Origin: Gryllotalpicola ginsengisoli DSM 22003
Lineage (GTDB): Bacteria; Actinomycetota; Actinomycetes; Actinomycetales; Microbacteriaceae
Direction: 5' to 3'
Assembly (NCBI RefSeq): GCF_000419445.1
Contig: NZ_AULK01000001.1
Span: 372,001 to 436,000 of the forward strand
DNA length: 64,000 nucleotides
Shown here piece after piece: positions 55,226 to 64,000 of the stretch; positions within the stretch are counted from its first letter, which is position 1; each line of letters begins with the position of its first letter. A program made the position numbers and the translations under genes. The notes under the pieces are model-generated. The model saw nothing but the letters and a program-made list of their open reading frames with translations, was not told the DNA's origin and ran no database searches.

Positions 55226-56263
55226 TCACTCGCCGAGCGAGCGGCTCAGGTAGCGGGCCACCGCGCGGACGGCGGCCATGTTGGCCTGGTAGTCCATCCG
55301 GGTCGGGCCGAGCACGCCGAGCCGCGCGACGCCTTCGCCGGTCGGGCCGTAGCCCGAGGTGAGCACGGAGGTCTCCGGGAGGCCGAACGGCTCGTTCTCC
55401 CGGCCGATCGACACCGACACGTCGCGGTTGCCCGCGACGCCGTGCTGCTCGGCGGCCATCTCGCCGAACAGCTTGAGCAGTTCGACCTGCTCCTCGATCG
55501 CCTCGATGATCGGGTAGATGCTGCCGCTGAAGTCGTGCTCGGTGCGCACCAGGTTGGCGGTGCCGGCCATGATCAGCCGCTCCTGCCGGGTCGACTCGAT
55601 GATCGACGCCAGGGCGGAGGCCAGCTCGTCGACGAGCGGGCGCGACTCCTCGGCGAAGCGCGATGCGAGCCCGCGCAGCTCGGGTGCGGCATCCGTCATC
55701 TTCTTGCCCGCCATCGCCGCGTTGGCCGCGTCGCGCAGCGCGCGCAGCGTCGACTCCTCATGGTCGACGGGCAGGTCGACGACGCGCTGCTCCACGACGC
55801 CCGAGTCGGCGATCACGACGACGAGCACGCGGCGGGGTGCGATCGCGACGAACTCGATGTGCTGCACCTTGGCGCGCGAGGTGGACGGGTACTGGATGAG
55901 CGCCACCTGGTGGGTGAGCTGCGCGAGCGCGCGGACCGTGCGCGAGAGCACGTCGTCCATGTCGACGGATTCGCCGAGGAAGACCTCGATCGCACGCCGC
56001 TGCGCCGCCGACAGCGGCCGCACGTCGGCCAGCTGGTCGACGAACAGGCGGTAGCCCTTGTCGGTGGGCACGCGACCCGACGAGGTGTGCGGCGCGGCGA
56101 TCAGCTCCTCGTCCTCCAGCGCCGCCATGTCGTTGCGGATCGTCGCGGCGGACACCCCGAAACGGTGCTTGTCGACGATCGTCTTCGACCCGACCGGTTC
56201 GCGTGTGGCGACGTAGTCCTGGACGATCGCGCGCAGCACGGCCAGTCCCCGCTCCGACACCAT
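55226..56263 (-). CDS. hrcA: Heat-inducible transcription repressor HrcA
   Basis: 345 residues. N-terminal winged helix (RGLAVLRAIVQDYVATREPV, FGVSAATIRNDMAALEDEEL, then SSGRVPTDKGYR) binds CIRCE; the C-terminal GAF-like domain senses GroEL availability. AAGGAGG lies 10 nt before the ATG. A CIRCE-like operator lies 75-101 bp upstream, implying autoregulation. Confidence 0.96.
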   Translation of the reverse strand: MVSERGLAVLRAIVQDYVATREPVGSKTIVDKHRFGVSAATIRNDMAALEDEELIAAPHTSSGRVPTDKGYRLFVDQLADVRPLSAAQRRAIEVFLGESVDMDDVLSRTVRALAQLTHQVALIQYPSTSRAKVQHIEFVAIAPRRVLVVVIADSGVVEQRVVDLPVDHEESTLRALRDAANAAMAGKKMTDAAPELRGLASRFAEESRPLVDELASALASIIESTRQERLIMAGTANLVRTEHDFSGSIYPIIEAIEEQVELLKLFGEMAAEQHGVAGNRDVSVSIGRENEPFGLPETSVLTSGYGPTGEGVARLGVLGPTRMDYQANMAAVRAVARYLSRSLGE

Positions 56264-56304
56264 CGGTCCTTCGCCTCCTTCCGCATCGCCGGCATCGCCG
56301 GCGG

Positions 56305-56364
56305 TCAGCACTCAGGGCCTATCAGCACTCAGTCCTGTTAGCACTCAGGGCCTATGACTGCCAA
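56305..56364. promoter_or_regulatory. CIRCE-like operator with two extra half-sites
   Basis: TTAGCACTC (56338-56346), nine bases, then GACTGCCAA (56356-56364; 7 of 9 match GAGTGCTAA). Two further TCAGCACTC half-sites lie at 56305-56313 and 56322-56330 in direct orientation with ~17-bp spacing. On the reverse strand TTGGCA (56364-56359) and TAACAG (56339-56334) could be the -35 and -10 of hrcA, placing the operator over the promoter. Confidence 0.75.
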
Positions 56365-56414
56365 TCCTACCGCGGCTACGCTGATCCCAACGTATCGGTC
56401 CGGAGGTCGCACCC

Positions 56415-56801
56415 ATGTCGTACACCCCGCCGCCCGCGGGCGGTTCGCCCTACTCCAGCCCGCAGCCGCCGCTCGACCCGATGGCCGAGAGGAGCACGTC
56501 CACGGTGTTCCACGTGCTCGGCATCTTCTTCAGCTGGATCAGCGCCCTCATCGGCTACCTCATGTACAAGGACCGGGGGCCGTTCGTGCGGCAGCATCTG
56601 ACGACCGAGCTGAACTTCCAGCTCACCATCGTCGCCGCCTACATCGCGGCGACGATCCTCACGGTGGTCACCATCGGGCTGCTGGGCATCCTCTTCATCG
56701 TGCCGCCCATCTTCCAGGTCATCTTCGGCATCATCGCCGCGGTGCGCGCCAACGAGGGCGCCTTCTACGAGATCCCCGTGGCGATCAAGTTCGTCAAGTA
56801 G
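56415..56801 (+). CDS. DUF4870-type membrane protein
   Basis: 128 residues. Proline-rich N terminus (YTPPPAGGSPYSSPQPPL), then three hydrophobic helices (VFHVLGIFFSWISALIGYLM; LTIVAAYIAATILTVVTIGL; ILFIVPPIFQVIFGIIAAVR). The RQHLTTELNFQLT segment between helices is the DUF4870 hallmark. Function unknown. Ribosome site GGAGG. Divergent from hrcA. Confidence 0.85.
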   Translation: MSYTPPPAGGSPYSSPQPPLDPMAERSTSTVFHVLGIFFSWISALIGYLMYKDRGPFVRQHLTTELNFQLTIVAAYIAATILTVVTIGLLGILFIVPPIFQVIFGIIAAVRANEGAFYEIPVAIKFVK

Positions 56802-56823
56802 CGCGGGTCAGCCGGTCAGGGGG

Positions 56824-58047
56824 TCAGGCGGTCAGGCGCCGCACGACCGCGTCGGCCAGCAGGCGCCCGGCACGGGTGAGACGGATGACTCCGCCGAGGG
56901 CCGCGGCGCCGTCGATCAGCCCGTCGGCGATGAGGCCGGCCACCTCGCGGCGACCCGACTCGGCCAGCTCGGCGACGGGTAGGCCGTCGACGATGCGCAC
57001 CTGGAGCAGCACCCGCTCGACCCGGCGCGTCTCGGCGTCGAGGATCTCGCGGCCGGCGGCGGGCGAGTCGCCGGCGAGCACCCGGGCGGCGTACGCGGCG
57101 GGGTGCTTGACGTTCCACCAGCGCACTCCCCCGACGTGGCTGTGCGCCCCGGGGCCGACGCCCCACCAGTCGGCACCCCGCCAGTAGCCGAGGTTGTGCC
57201 GGGAGACGTGCGCGGGCCCCGTCGCCCAGTTGGAGACCTCGTACCAGCCGTAGCCGGCCGCGCCGAGCAGCTCGTCGGCCAGCTCGTACATGTCGGCCTC
57301 GAGGTCGTCGTCGGGCTCGGCGACCTCGCCGCGGCGGATCTGCCGGGCGAGCTTGGTGCCCTCTTCGACGATGAGCGCGTAGGCGCTCAGGTGGTCGGGC
57401 TCGCACGCGAGCGCGGCCTCGAGCGAGCGGCGCCAGTCGGCGAGGCTCTCCCCCGGGGTGCCGTAGATCAGGTCGAGGCTCACGTCGAGGCCGGCCTGCC
57501 GCGCCCACTCGACGACGAGGGGCACGCGCTCCGGGTCGTGGGTGCGCTCGAGGGTGCGCAGCACGTGCGGCACCGCCGACTGCATGCCGAAGCTGACCCG
57601 GGTGAAGCCCGCCTCGGCGAGGCGGGCGAGGTCGCCCGGGCCGACCGAGTCGGGGTTGGCCTCGGTGGTGACCTCGGCGCCGGGGGCGATGCCCCACTCG
57701 GCGCGCACGGCGTCAAGCATCCGTGCCAGGTCGCCGGGCGGAAGCAGGGTCGGGGTCCCGCCCCCGAAGAACACCGTCGCGGCGGCCCTGCCCGCCACGC
57801 CGGAGCGCTCGAGCGCGCGCGCGGCGAAGCCGATCTCGGCGATCGCCTGATCGGCGTAGTCGGTCTGCTTCACTCCGCGCAGCTCGGTGGCCGTGTAGGT
57901 GTTGAAGTCGCAGTAGCCGCAGCGCACCCGGCAGAACGGCACGTGCACGTACACGCCGAAGTCGCGCTCGCCTGCGCCGTCGGCGGCGGAGGCGGGCAGC
58001 AGCCCGTCGGCCGGCGCGGGGTCGCCGAGCGGCAGCGCGGAGGGCAC
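56824..58047 (-). CDS. hemW: HemW-like radical SAM protein
   Basis: 407 residues. Radical SAM cluster CRVRCGYC (Cys39, 43, 46) after YVHVPF; VFFGGGTPTLLPPGDLARML and FGMQSAVPHVLRTLERTHDP are family motifs. Usually annotated as coproporphyrinogen III oxidase, but the family (HemW) is a haem chaperone. GTG start 2 nt after the DUF1990 stop. In actinobacteria it lies between lepA and hrcA, as here. Confidence 0.93.
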   Translation of the reverse strand: MPSALPLGDPAPADGLLPASAADGAGERDFGVYVHVPFCRVRCGYCDFNTYTATELRGVKQTDYADQAIAEIGFAARALERSGVAGRAAATVFFGGGTPTLLPPGDLARMLDAVRAEWGIAPGAEVTTEANPDSVGPGDLARLAEAGFTRVSFGMQSAVPHVLRTLERTHDPERVPLVVEWARQAGLDVSLDLIYGTPGESLADWRRSLEAALACEPDHLSAYALIVEEGTKLARQIRRGEVAEPDDDLEADMYELADELLGAAGYGWYEVSNWATGPAHVSRHNLGYWRGADWWGVGPGAHSHVGGVRWWNVKHPAAYAARVLAGDSPAAGREILDAETRRVERVLLQVRIVDGLPVAELAESGRREVAGLIADGLIDGAAALGGVIRLTRAGRLLADAVVRRLTA

Positions 58048-58049
58048 GG

Positions 58050-58715
58050 CTACGCCGCCGAGATCGGATGCAGCGCCCGCAGGTACTTCGCCGTCATGTT
58101 CTTCTGCACCTGCCGCAGGACGGGCGAAAGGAGCCTCCACCCGAAGCTCGCCGGGCGCGAGAAGGCGCGCACGGTGAGCCACACCGAGTCGTCAGCGCGG
58201 CGCTCCAGCATGAACGCCTCCTCACCGCTCTCGGGGTGCCCGGCCAGGGTGCCGTAGGCGAAGCCGACGCGGTTCTCGTCTTCGACGACGTAGACGACCC
58301 GCACGGGCGCGTCGACCGTGAACGGGCCGAGGTGCATGCGCAGCACCGCCGACATGCCGTTGGAGATCTGCGGCTCCCCGGACTCGTCGTACACGTCCTC
58401 CGCGCGCCCGACCTCGCGCATGCCGGCCGGCGTGCCGTCGTCGTTGTAGCGGATGCCGGCGTACTGCTCGCCCGTCCCCAGGTCGATGTCGCGCACCTCG
58501 AGCCCGGCTCCACGCTGCACCCCCCACGACAACAGGGCGCTGCGCGAGGTCTGCCAGCGCTCCTCGCCGCTGCCCAGCCGGATGCTGCGCTCGACGGGCT
58601 TGAAGCCGCGCGGCGGGTACTGCAGCAGATCGGGCGCCTGGGTCGCGCCGATCGCCCCGTAGGTGACGGGGGCGGCGTCGGCGCCGGGGCGGCCCCGGCG
58701 GGCGGCGGCGGTCAC
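58050..58715 (-). CDS. DUF1990 protein
   Basis: 221 residues. Family features: [54 protein letters not shown] and the C-terminal [15 protein letters not shown]. Steroidogenic acute regulatory-like lipid-binding fold suspected for the family; function unknown. GTG start overlaps the lepA stop (GTGA) and the gene ends 2 nt before hemW, so the three are one operon. Confidence 0.83.
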   Translation of the reverse strand: MTAAARRGRPGADAAPVTYGAIGATQAPDLLQYPPRGFKPVERSIRLGSGEERWQTSRSALLSWGVQRGAGLEVRDIDLGTGEQYAGIRYNDDGTPAGMREVGRAEDVYDESGEPQISNGMSAVLRMHLGPFTVDAPVRVVYVVEDENRVGFAYGTLAGHPESGEEAFMLERRADDSVWLTVRAFSRPASFGWRLLSPVLRQVQKNMTAKYLRALHPISAA

Positions 58716-60565
58716 TTGTCCTTGTCCTTCCGCTCCGTGTCGCCGGAGAGCGCGGCGATGAACGCCTCCTGGGGCACCTCCACCCGGCCCACCATCTTCA
58801 TGCGCTTCTTGCCCTCCTTCTGCTTCTCGAGCAGCTTGCGCTTGCGGGTGATGTCGCCGCCATAGCACTTGGCGAGCACGTCCTTGCGCATGGCGCGGAT
58901 CGACTCGCGGGCGATGATCCGCGCGCCGATCGCCGCCTGCACCGGCACCTCGAACTGCTGCCGCGGGATGAGCTCCTTCAGCCGGCCCGTCATCAGCACG
59001 CCGTACTGGTAGGCCTTGTCCCGGTGCACGATCGCGCTGAAGGCGTCGACCGTCTCGCCCTGCAGCAGGATGTCGACCTTGACCAGGTCGGACTCCTGCT
59101 CGCCTGCGGGCTCGTAGTCGAGGCTGGCGTAGCCCTGGGTGCGGCTCTTCAGCTGGTCGAAGAAGTCGAAGACGATCTCGCCGAGGGGGATCTGGTACTT
59201 GATCTCGACCCGGTCCTCGCTCAGGTAGTCCATGCCGATGAGCGTGCCGCGCCGGCTCTGGCACAGCTCCATGATAGTGCCGACGTAGTCCTTGGGGGCG
59301 AGGATCGCGGCCCGCACCATCGGCTCGCGCACGCTGTCGATCTTGCCCGCCGGGAACTCCGACGGGTTGGTGACCCTCACGGTCTTCTTGTCCTCGGTGG
59401 TCACCTCGTACACCACGCTGGGGGCGGTGGTGATGATGTCGAGCCCGAACTCGCGCTCGAGCCGCTCGGTGACGATCTCGAGGTGCAGCAGCCCGAGGAA
59501 TCCGCAGCGGAACCCGAAGCCGAGCGCGACCGAGGTCTCCGGCTCGTAGTTCAGCGCGGCGTCCGAGAGCTTGAGCTTGTCGAGTGCCTCGCGCAGCTCC
59601 GGGTAGTCGCTCGCGTCGATCGGGTACAGGCCGGAGAACACCATGGGCTTCGGGTCGGTGTAGCCCGGCAGCGGCTCGGTCGCCGGCTTCGCCGCATCCG
59701 TCACCGTGTCGCCCACCTTCGACTGCCGCACGTCTTTCACGCCCGTGATGAGATAGCCCACCTCGCCCACGCCGAGGCCCTTCGTCGGGGTCGGCTCCGG
59801 CGCGCTCACGCCGATCTCGAGCAGTTCGTGCTGCGCCCGGGTCGACATCATCTGGATCTTCTGCCGCGGCGCGAGCTTGCCGTCCACCATGCGCACGTAG
59901 GTGACGACGCCGCGGTACGCGTCGTAGACCGAGTCGAAGATCATGGCGCGTGCGGGCGCGTCGGCCTCGCCCTTCGGGGCGGGGATGCGCTGCACGACCC
60001 GGTCGAGCAGCTCTTCGACGCCCTGGCCGGTCTTGCCCGAGACGCGCAGCACGTCGTCGGGGCTGCCGCCGATCAGGTTCGCAAGCTCCGCCGCGTACTT
60101 CTCGGGGTCGGCGGCCGGCAGGTCGATCTTGTTCAGCACCGGGATGATCTCGAGGTCGTTCTCGAGCGCCAGGTACAGGTTCGCGAGCGTCTGCGCCTCG
60201 ATGCCCTGCGCCGCGTCGACCAGCAGGATGGCGCCTTCGCACGCGGCGAGGCTGCGGGAGACCTCGTAACTGAAGTCGACGTGGCCGGGGGTGTCGATCA
60301 TGTTCAGCGCGAAGGTCTCGCCGTCGACCTCCCACGGCATGCGCACCGCCTGGCTCTTGATGGTGATGCCGCGTTCGCGCTCGATGTCCATCCGGTCCAG
60401 GTACTGGGCGCGCATGTCGCGCTCCTGCACGATGCCGGTGATCTGCAGCATGCGGTCGGCCAGGGTCGACTTGCCGTGGTCGATGTGGGCGATGATGCAG
60501 AAGTTGCGGATGCGCGCCGGATCGGTCGCGGCAGGCTCGAGGGGCCGCACAGCTCGTGGTGACAT
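58712..60565 (-). CDS. lepA: Elongation factor 4 (LepA)
   Basis: 617 residues. G1 [10 protein letters not shown]2 RERGITIK, G3 DTPGHVDF, G4 NKID; EF4-specific C-terminal domain with [20 protein letters not shown]. Back-translocase/ribosome biogenesis GTPase. ATG at 60565 with GAGAAT 9 nt upstream. First gene of the lepA-DUF1990-hemW unit. Confidence 0.97.
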   Translation of the reverse strand: MSPRAVRPLEPAATDPARIRNFCIIAHIDHGKSTLADRMLQITGIVQERDMRAQYLDRMDIERERGITIKSQAVRMPWEVDGETFALNMIDTPGHVDFSYEVSRSLAACEGAILLVDAAQGIEAQTLANLYLALENDLEIIPVLNKIDLPAADPEKYAAELANLIGGSPDDVLRVSGKTGQGVEELLDRVVQRIPAPKGEADAPARAMIFDSVYDAYRGVVTYVRMVDGKLAPRQKIQMMSTRAQHELLEIGVSAPEPTPTKGLGVGEVGYLITGVKDVRQSKVGDTVTDAAKPATEPLPGYTDPKPMVFSGLYPIDASDYPELREALDKLKLSDAALNYEPETSVALGFGFRCGFLGLLHLEIVTERLEREFGLDIITTAPSVVYEVTTEDKKTVRVTNPSEFPAGKIDSVREPMVRAAILAPKDYVGTIMELCQSRRGTLIGMDYLSEDRVEIKYQIPLGEIVFDFFDQLKSRTQGYASLDYEPAGEQESDLVKVDILLQGETVDAFSAIVHRDKAYQYGVLMTGRLKELIPRQQFEVPVQAAIGARIIARESIRAMRKDVLAKCYGGDITRKRKLLEKQKEGKKRMKMVGRVEVPQEAFIAALSGDTERKDKDK

Positions 60566-60580
60566 TTCACCGGGATTCTC

Positions 60581-61723
60581 TCAGACGGGGGATGGGAGTC
60601 GGCGCAGACCTTCGAGCAGCGTCTCGGTGGGGCTGGCCGCGCACACCCGGATCCAGCCCTCGCCCGTGCGGCCGAAGGCGCTGCCCGGCGCGACGGCGAC
60701 GCGCTGCTCGAGCACGAACCGCTCCGCCCACGCGGCGACGTCGCCGCCCGAGACGTGCGACACGTCGATCCACAGGTAGAACGCGCCTTCCGGCTCGTGG
60801 TGACGGATGCCCCGCTGCCGCAGCAGCTGCGTCGCCAGGCGGATGTTCTCGCGATAGTGCGCCGCCGCCACGCCCACCGCGTCCTGAGGTCCGGTGAGCG
60901 CGGCGACCGCCGCGTACTGCGCCGGGGTGTTGATGCAGCTGATCTGCGCCTCCTGCACCCGCCGCATCACCTCGGTCAGCCCGGGCGGGGTGACCAGCCA
61001 GCCGGCCCGGATGCCGGTCATCGCGTAGGTCTTCGACAGCGAGAAGACCGACAGGACCCGGTCGTCCTCATCGAGCGCCGCGGGGCTCACGTGCGCTCGG
61101 GTGTGCGCGAAGCGCTCGTAGACCTCGTCGCTGATGACCCACAGGTCGTGGCGGCGCGCGAAGGCGAGCAGCTCGCGTACCGTCGCCTCGGGGAACACCA
61201 CGCCCAACGGGTTCGACGGGGTGTTGACGATGAGGGCGCGGGTGCGCTCGGTGACGAGGGTCTCGAGTTCGGCGACGTCGGGCAGGAACCCGTGCTCGGG
61301 GCGCAGCGCGTAGCGGACGGGCTCGGCGTGCAGCATCCGTGCCCCCATCGGGAAGGTCGTGTAGCCCGGGTCCGGGATCAGCACCTCGTCGCCGGCGTCG
61401 AGTACGAGGCCGAGCGCCTGGAACAGCGCCTGGGTCGCGCCGACGGTGCTCCAGACCTGCTCCACGTCGACGCGCAGGCCGTTGTCCCGGGCGAGCTTGT
61501 CGACCACGGCCTGCCGGAACGCCGGGATGCCGCCGTTGGGCGTGTAGTCGGTGGCGCCCTCGTCCCAGGCCCGCTGCGCCGCCCGGGCGATGTGCTCGGC
61601 GGGCTCGACGTCGGGCTCTCCGATGGCGAGCATGAGCACGTCGGGCAGCTGCACGGCGAGTTCGTATACGCGGCGGATTCCGGAGGGCGGGACGGCGTCG
61701 ACGTGCCGGGCGAGCTCGGGCAT
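60581..61723 (-). CDS. Class I/II pyridoxal-phosphate aminotransferase
   Basis: 380 residues. Fold type I: substrate Arg region, [16 protein letters not shown] with the conserved Asn, [12 protein letters not shown] lysine in [17 protein letters not shown], and C-terminal arginine in [10 protein letters not shown]. Typical of aspartate/branched-chain or unspecific aminotransferases. TAGGCT ends 6 nt before the ATG (leaderless type). Divergent from rpsT. Confidence 0.92.
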   Translation of the reverse strand: MPELARHVDAVPPSGIRRVYELAVQLPDVLMLAIGEPDVEPAEHIARAAQRAWDEGATDYTPNGGIPAFRQAVVDKLARDNGLRVDVEQVWSTVGATQALFQALGLVLDAGDEVLIPDPGYTTFPMGARMLHAEPVRYALRPEHGFLPDVAELETLVTERTRALIVNTPSNPLGVVFPEATVRELLAFARRHDLWVISDEVYERFAHTRAHVSPAALDEDDRVLSVFSLSKTYAMTGIRAGWLVTPPGLTEVMRRVQEAQISCINTPAQYAAVAALTGPQDAVGVAAAHYRENIRLATQLLRQRGIRHHEPEGAFYLWIDVSHVSGGDVAAWAERFVLEQRVAVAPGSAFGRTGEGWIRVCAASPTETLLEGLRRLPSPV

Positions 61724-61764
61724 GACAGGAGCCTACGGGGCGCTGAAGGGCCCGGCGGCTCTGC

Positions 61765-61822
61765 TAGCATGGGAAGTCGGCTTGCGCGCGATTCCCACAC
61801 CGCGCGAATCGCCGCGCGGTGT
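61765..61822 (+). promoter_or_regulatory. rpsT promoter and leader hairpin
   Basis: TAGCAT (61765-61770) is a -10 candidate about 105 nt before the rpsT start. In the leader, ACACCGCGCG (61797-61806) and CGCGCGGTGT (61813-61822) form a perfect 10-bp stem with loop AATCGC. The long structured leader contrasts with the leaderless neighbours and could carry S20 autoregulation (inferred). Confidence 0.5.
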
Positions 61823-61874
61823 CCCTCTACCACCGAGCGGCCCAACCAGTCCGTACGAAACGAAAAGGCACTCC

Positions 61875-62135
61875 GTGGCAAACATCAAGTCGCAGATCAA
61901 GCGCATCAAGACCAACAAGAAGCGCGAAGAGCGCAACAAGGCCGTCAAGAGCGAGCTCAAGACCGCCATCCGTGCGACCCGCACCGCGGTCGCCGCCGGC
62001 GACAAGGACAAGGCGGCCGCCGCCCTCAAGGTGGCGGCGAAGAAGCTCGACAAGGCCGCGAGCAAGGGCGTCATCCACAAGAACCAGGCCGCGAACCGCA
62101 AGTCGGGCATCGCCAAGCTGGTCAACTCGCTCTGA
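61875..62135 (+). CDS. rpsT: Small ribosomal subunit protein bS20
   Basis: 86 residues, highly basic three-helix protein: [20 protein letters not shown] at the N terminus and [20 protein letters not shown] at the C terminus. Binds 16S rRNA early in assembly. GTG start. Monocistronic: promoter in front, strong terminator behind. Confidence 0.97.
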   Translation: MANIKSQIKRIKTNKKREERNKAVKSELKTAIRATRTAVAAGDKDKAAAALKVAAKKLDKAASKGVIHKNQAANRKSGIAKLVNSL

Positions 62136-62158
62136 TCCTCCGGCTGCGCGGGCCGCAC

Positions 62159-62208
62159 GGGTCTTCAGCAGCACAGGTCTTCTGCAGCATCGGTCTTCAG
62201 TAGTGATG
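62159..62208 (+). repeat. Three imperfect GGTCTTC repeats after rpsT
   Basis: GGTCTTCAGCAGCACA (62159), GGTCTTCTGCAGCATC (62177) and GGTCTTCAGTAGTGAT (62193) in direct orientation with 18- and 16-bp spacing; the third runs into the terminator stem. Confidence 0.6.
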
Positions 62209-62235
62209 GGCCCCGCTTCGGCGGGGCCCATCACT
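62202..62235. terminator. Bidirectional terminator between rpsT and holA
   Basis: AGTGATGGGCCCCGC (62202-62216), loop TTCG, GCGGGGCCCATCACT (62221-62235): a perfect 15-bp stem with a UUCG tetraloop. It lies between convergent genes and overlaps the holA stop codon by 2 nt. Confidence 0.85.
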
Positions 62236-63244
62236 ATGTGCGGGCGGCGGTGCGGCCCTTGGCGGCGACGACCCGTACCAGCCGCTCGAGGGCGAAGACC
62301 GGGTCACGCCCGGCGCCCTTGACCTCGTGGTCCGCTGCGGCGAGGGCCCGGATCGCGGCGGCGAGACCCGCCTCCTCCCACCCCTGCAGGTCCTCGCGGG
62401 CCCGCCGCACCTGCCACGGCGACAGCCCGAAGGTGCCGGCCAGCTGGCCGTCGGCGCCGCGCGCGCCCTTCAGCTTGGCCATGGTGCGGATCTTGCTGGC
62501 GAATGCGGCGACCATCGGCACCGGGTCGGCCCCGGACGCGAGAGCGTGGCGCAGGGTGATCAGCGCCTCGCCGTAGCGCCCGGCGATCGCCGCATCCGCC
62601 ACGGCGAACGCGTTCACCTCGACGCGGCCGCCGTAGTAGCGGTCGACGACCTGTTCGTCGATCTCGCTCGAGCTGTCGCTGATCAGCTGCTGGCATGCCG
62701 AGGCGAGCTCGGCGAGGTCGTCGGCGAAGGCGCTGACCACCTTGCGCAGCGCCCCAGGGGTGATGCGCTTGCCCGCTCGACGGAATTCGTCGCGGGCGAA
62801 GTCGTGCTTGTCGGAGTCCCGCTTCAGCTCGGCGCAGACGATCTCGATTCCGCCGCCCGCGCCGGACCGGATCGCGTCGAGCAGCTTCTTGCCGCGCACG
62901 CCGCCGCCGTGCCGCAGCACGAGCACGGTGTCGGGGTCTGGAGCCCTCAGGTAGTCGAGCGTCTCGGCGAGGAACGCCTCGGTGAGCTTCTCGACGCCCT
63001 GCACGCGGATCAGCCGCGGCTCGCCGAACAGCGACGGGCTCGCGAGCGTCAGCAGCTCGCCGGGGGCGTAGTCGCCGGCGTCGAGGTCGTTCACCTCGAG
63101 GCTCGGGTCCGCGGCTTTGAGCGTGTCGCGCAGCGAGCGGATGGCGCGCTCGGCGAGCAGGGTCTCGGGGCCCGTGACGAGCACCACCGGTGCCGGCCGC
63201 ACCTGGGTCCACGTCAGCTGCGGGATCGCCGTCTTGACTGCCAC
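62234..63244 (-). CDS. holA: DNA polymerase III subunit delta
   Basis: 336 residues, clamp-loader AAA+-like fold without Walker A. Features: VVLVTGPETLLAERAIRSLR at the N terminus, FGEPRLIRVQGVEKL, and C-terminal FALERLVRVVA. GTG at 63244 follows GGCAAGGAGGACGA, a strong ribosome site. It lies after comEC, the usual comEA-comEC-holA-rpsT order. Confidence 0.92.
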   Translation of the reverse strand: MAVKTAIPQLTWTQVRPAPVVLVTGPETLLAERAIRSLRDTLKAADPSLEVNDLDAGDYAPGELLTLASPSLFGEPRLIRVQGVEKLTEAFLAETLDYLRAPDPDTVLVLRHGGGVRGKKLLDAIRSGAGGGIEIVCAELKRDSDKHDFARDEFRRAGKRITPGALRKVVSAFADDLAELASACQQLISDSSSEIDEQVVDRYYGGRVEVNAFAVADAAIAGRYGEALITLRHALASGADPVPMVAAFASKIRTMAKLKGARGADGQLAGTFGLSPWQVRRAREDLQGWEEAGLAAAIRALAAADHEVKGAGRDPVFALERLVRVVAAKGRTAART

Positions 63245-63282
63245 TCGTCCTCCTTGCCTCCCCAGCGTATCGGCGCGCACCG

Positions 63283-64000
63283 TCATCCCTGCGCCGGCGT
63301 CCACAGCGCCGACTCGGAGGCCCGCTTGGTGGTCCACAGCCCCAGCTCGCCGCCGCGGTCGGTGACGAGCACCGTGCCCTCCAGGTCGGTGCGGGCGACC
63401 TGGGTGCCGGCCGCGCGCAGCAGTTCGAGGGCCTGCGCCCGCGGATGCCCGTAGTCGTTTCCCGCCCCGCACGAGATCAGCCCGAGGCGGGCGCGCACCA
63501 GCCCGTAGATGCGGCTGCTCTGTTCGGCCGAGCCGTGATGCGCGACCTTGACGATATCCACCGGGCCGAGGCCGCCGTCGTCGATCACCGCGTCCTGCGC
63601 CTCGGCGTCGAGGTCGGCGAGGAAGAGCATGCGGGGCCCTCCCCGGTCGACCAGCAGGGTCACGCCGCCCTCGTTGCTCGTCGCCATCTCGGGGTGCGCC
63701 TCGTCGGGCCACAGCACGCTCCAGTGCAGCGCGCCCAGCGTGCCGGTGTCGCCGCGTTCGGCGAGGTGCACCGCGGCACCGCCCTGCTGCAGCAGCTCGA
63801 GTCGGGCGAGGGCGGATGCGTCGTCGGGGTGCCCGACCAGCGCCGTGGCAGTCTCCCCCGCCACGGCCTCGAGGCCGCCGACGTGGTCCTGGTCGTAGTG
63901 CGTGAGCACCAGCAGGTCGAGGTGACCGATGCCGAGCCGTTTCAGGCATGCGGTGAGCGGGTCGGGGTCGGGGCCGGTGTCGATGAGTCCGTACGCGGAC
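63283..64000 (-). CDS. comEC: ComEC/Rec2 DNA-uptake channel, C-terminal part (partial)
   Basis: The visible ~238 residues are the C-terminal metallo-beta-lactamase-like domain: LTHYDQDHVGGLEAV (HxxxDH site) and VDIVKVAHHGSAEQSSRIY. The membrane part lies beyond the window edge. In ComEC this domain is thought to degrade the non-transported DNA strand. Assigned as ComEC rather than a free hydrolase because of position before holA-rpsT. Confidence 0.85.
   Translation of the reverse strand, partial: SAYGLIDTGPDPDPLTACLKRLGIGHLDLLVLTHYDQDHVGGLEAVAGETATALVGHPDDASALARLELLQQGGAAVHLAERGDTGTLGALHWSVLWPDEAHPEMATSNEGGVTLLVDRGGPRMLFLADLDAEAQDAVIDDGGLGPVDIVKVAHHGSAEQSSRIYGLVRARLGLISCGAGNDYGHPRAQALELLRAAGTQVARTDLEGTVLVTDRGGELGLWTTKRASESALWTPAQG

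Overview
The window looks like chromosome from a high-GC actinobacterium of the family Microbacteriaceae, most likely Microbacterium or a close relative. The evidence is strong G/C bias at third codon positions, a homodimeric pyruvate dehydrogenase E1 (AceE), an actinobacterial PucR/CdaR-type fatty-acid regulator next to fabD, DUF3145, DUF1684, DUF1990 and HesB-like proteins, polyphosphate glucokinase, and the order lepA-hemW-hrcA-dnaJ-rsmE-HIT-phoH-ybeY-CNNM-era-leuA-recO-uppS-dsbA-dusB-dgt-dnaG. It is core housekeeping sequence with no prophage, IS element or CRISPR array that I can see.

Layout. 1-4255: glutamine synthetase (partial), panB, a small SPOR-like gene, map, ppgK and a truncated AbiEi/DUF559-like gene. 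4256-4911: no convincing gene, but two families of degenerate tandem repeats. 4912-9280: rnpB, a coiled-coil Zn-ribbon relative, a Nif3-like protein, an acidic low-complexity protein, thyA and folA. 9268-14000: stress and accessory genes (a 35-aa membrane peptide, UspA, HEAT protein, TraR/DksA, tRNA-Val, HesB-like, DUF302, kinase, AhpE). 14163-20809: aceE and the fatty-acid synthase cluster fasR-fabD-acpP-fabF, with fabH missing from its usual slot. 20917-31682: DUF3145, PadR, DUF1684, a family-A polymerase, a P-loop kinase, an SRAP protein, a FAD oxidoreductase/PIG-L pair, VOC, tRNA-CAT, GT4, an EamA-like permease and def. 31771-38190: tRNA-Asn and an oligopeptide ABC transporter. 38344-42718: dnaG, dgt and dusB. 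42762-49188: ybaK, FrnE-like dsbA, GNAT, uppS, recO, TRIC, and leuA with a leader peptide. 49307-64000: the era-to-lepA gene string, an aminotransferase, rpsT, holA and comEC (partial).

Two sequence-level themes stand out. First, more than twenty first-in-unit genes have a NANNNT -10 hexamer that ends 6-7 nt before the start codon, and no Shine-Dalgarno sequence. Leaderless transcription therefore appears to be the common mode here; it includes a divergent pair (SPOR/map) whose two -10 boxes overlap each other's start codons, and a leucine leader peptide in front of leuA. Second, a family of large palindromic repeats built on GGTCTCCATTCACG and GTCGACCAGC occurs three times, each time between convergent genes. 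One copy has become the C-terminal coding sequence of a small gene behind dsbA.

Functionally, the window holds one-carbon/thymidylate metabolism (thyA, folA), pantothenate (panB), acetyl-CoA to fatty acid (aceE, fasR, fabD, acpP, fabF), leucine synthesis, translation and ribosome assembly (map, def, lepA, era, ybeY, rsmE, rpsT, dusB), DNA replication and repair (dnaG, holA, recO, dgt, SRAP, the polA-like protein), heat shock (hrcA-dnaJ under a CIRCE-like operator), and peptide uptake. All calls come from reading the sequence; no database search was run.
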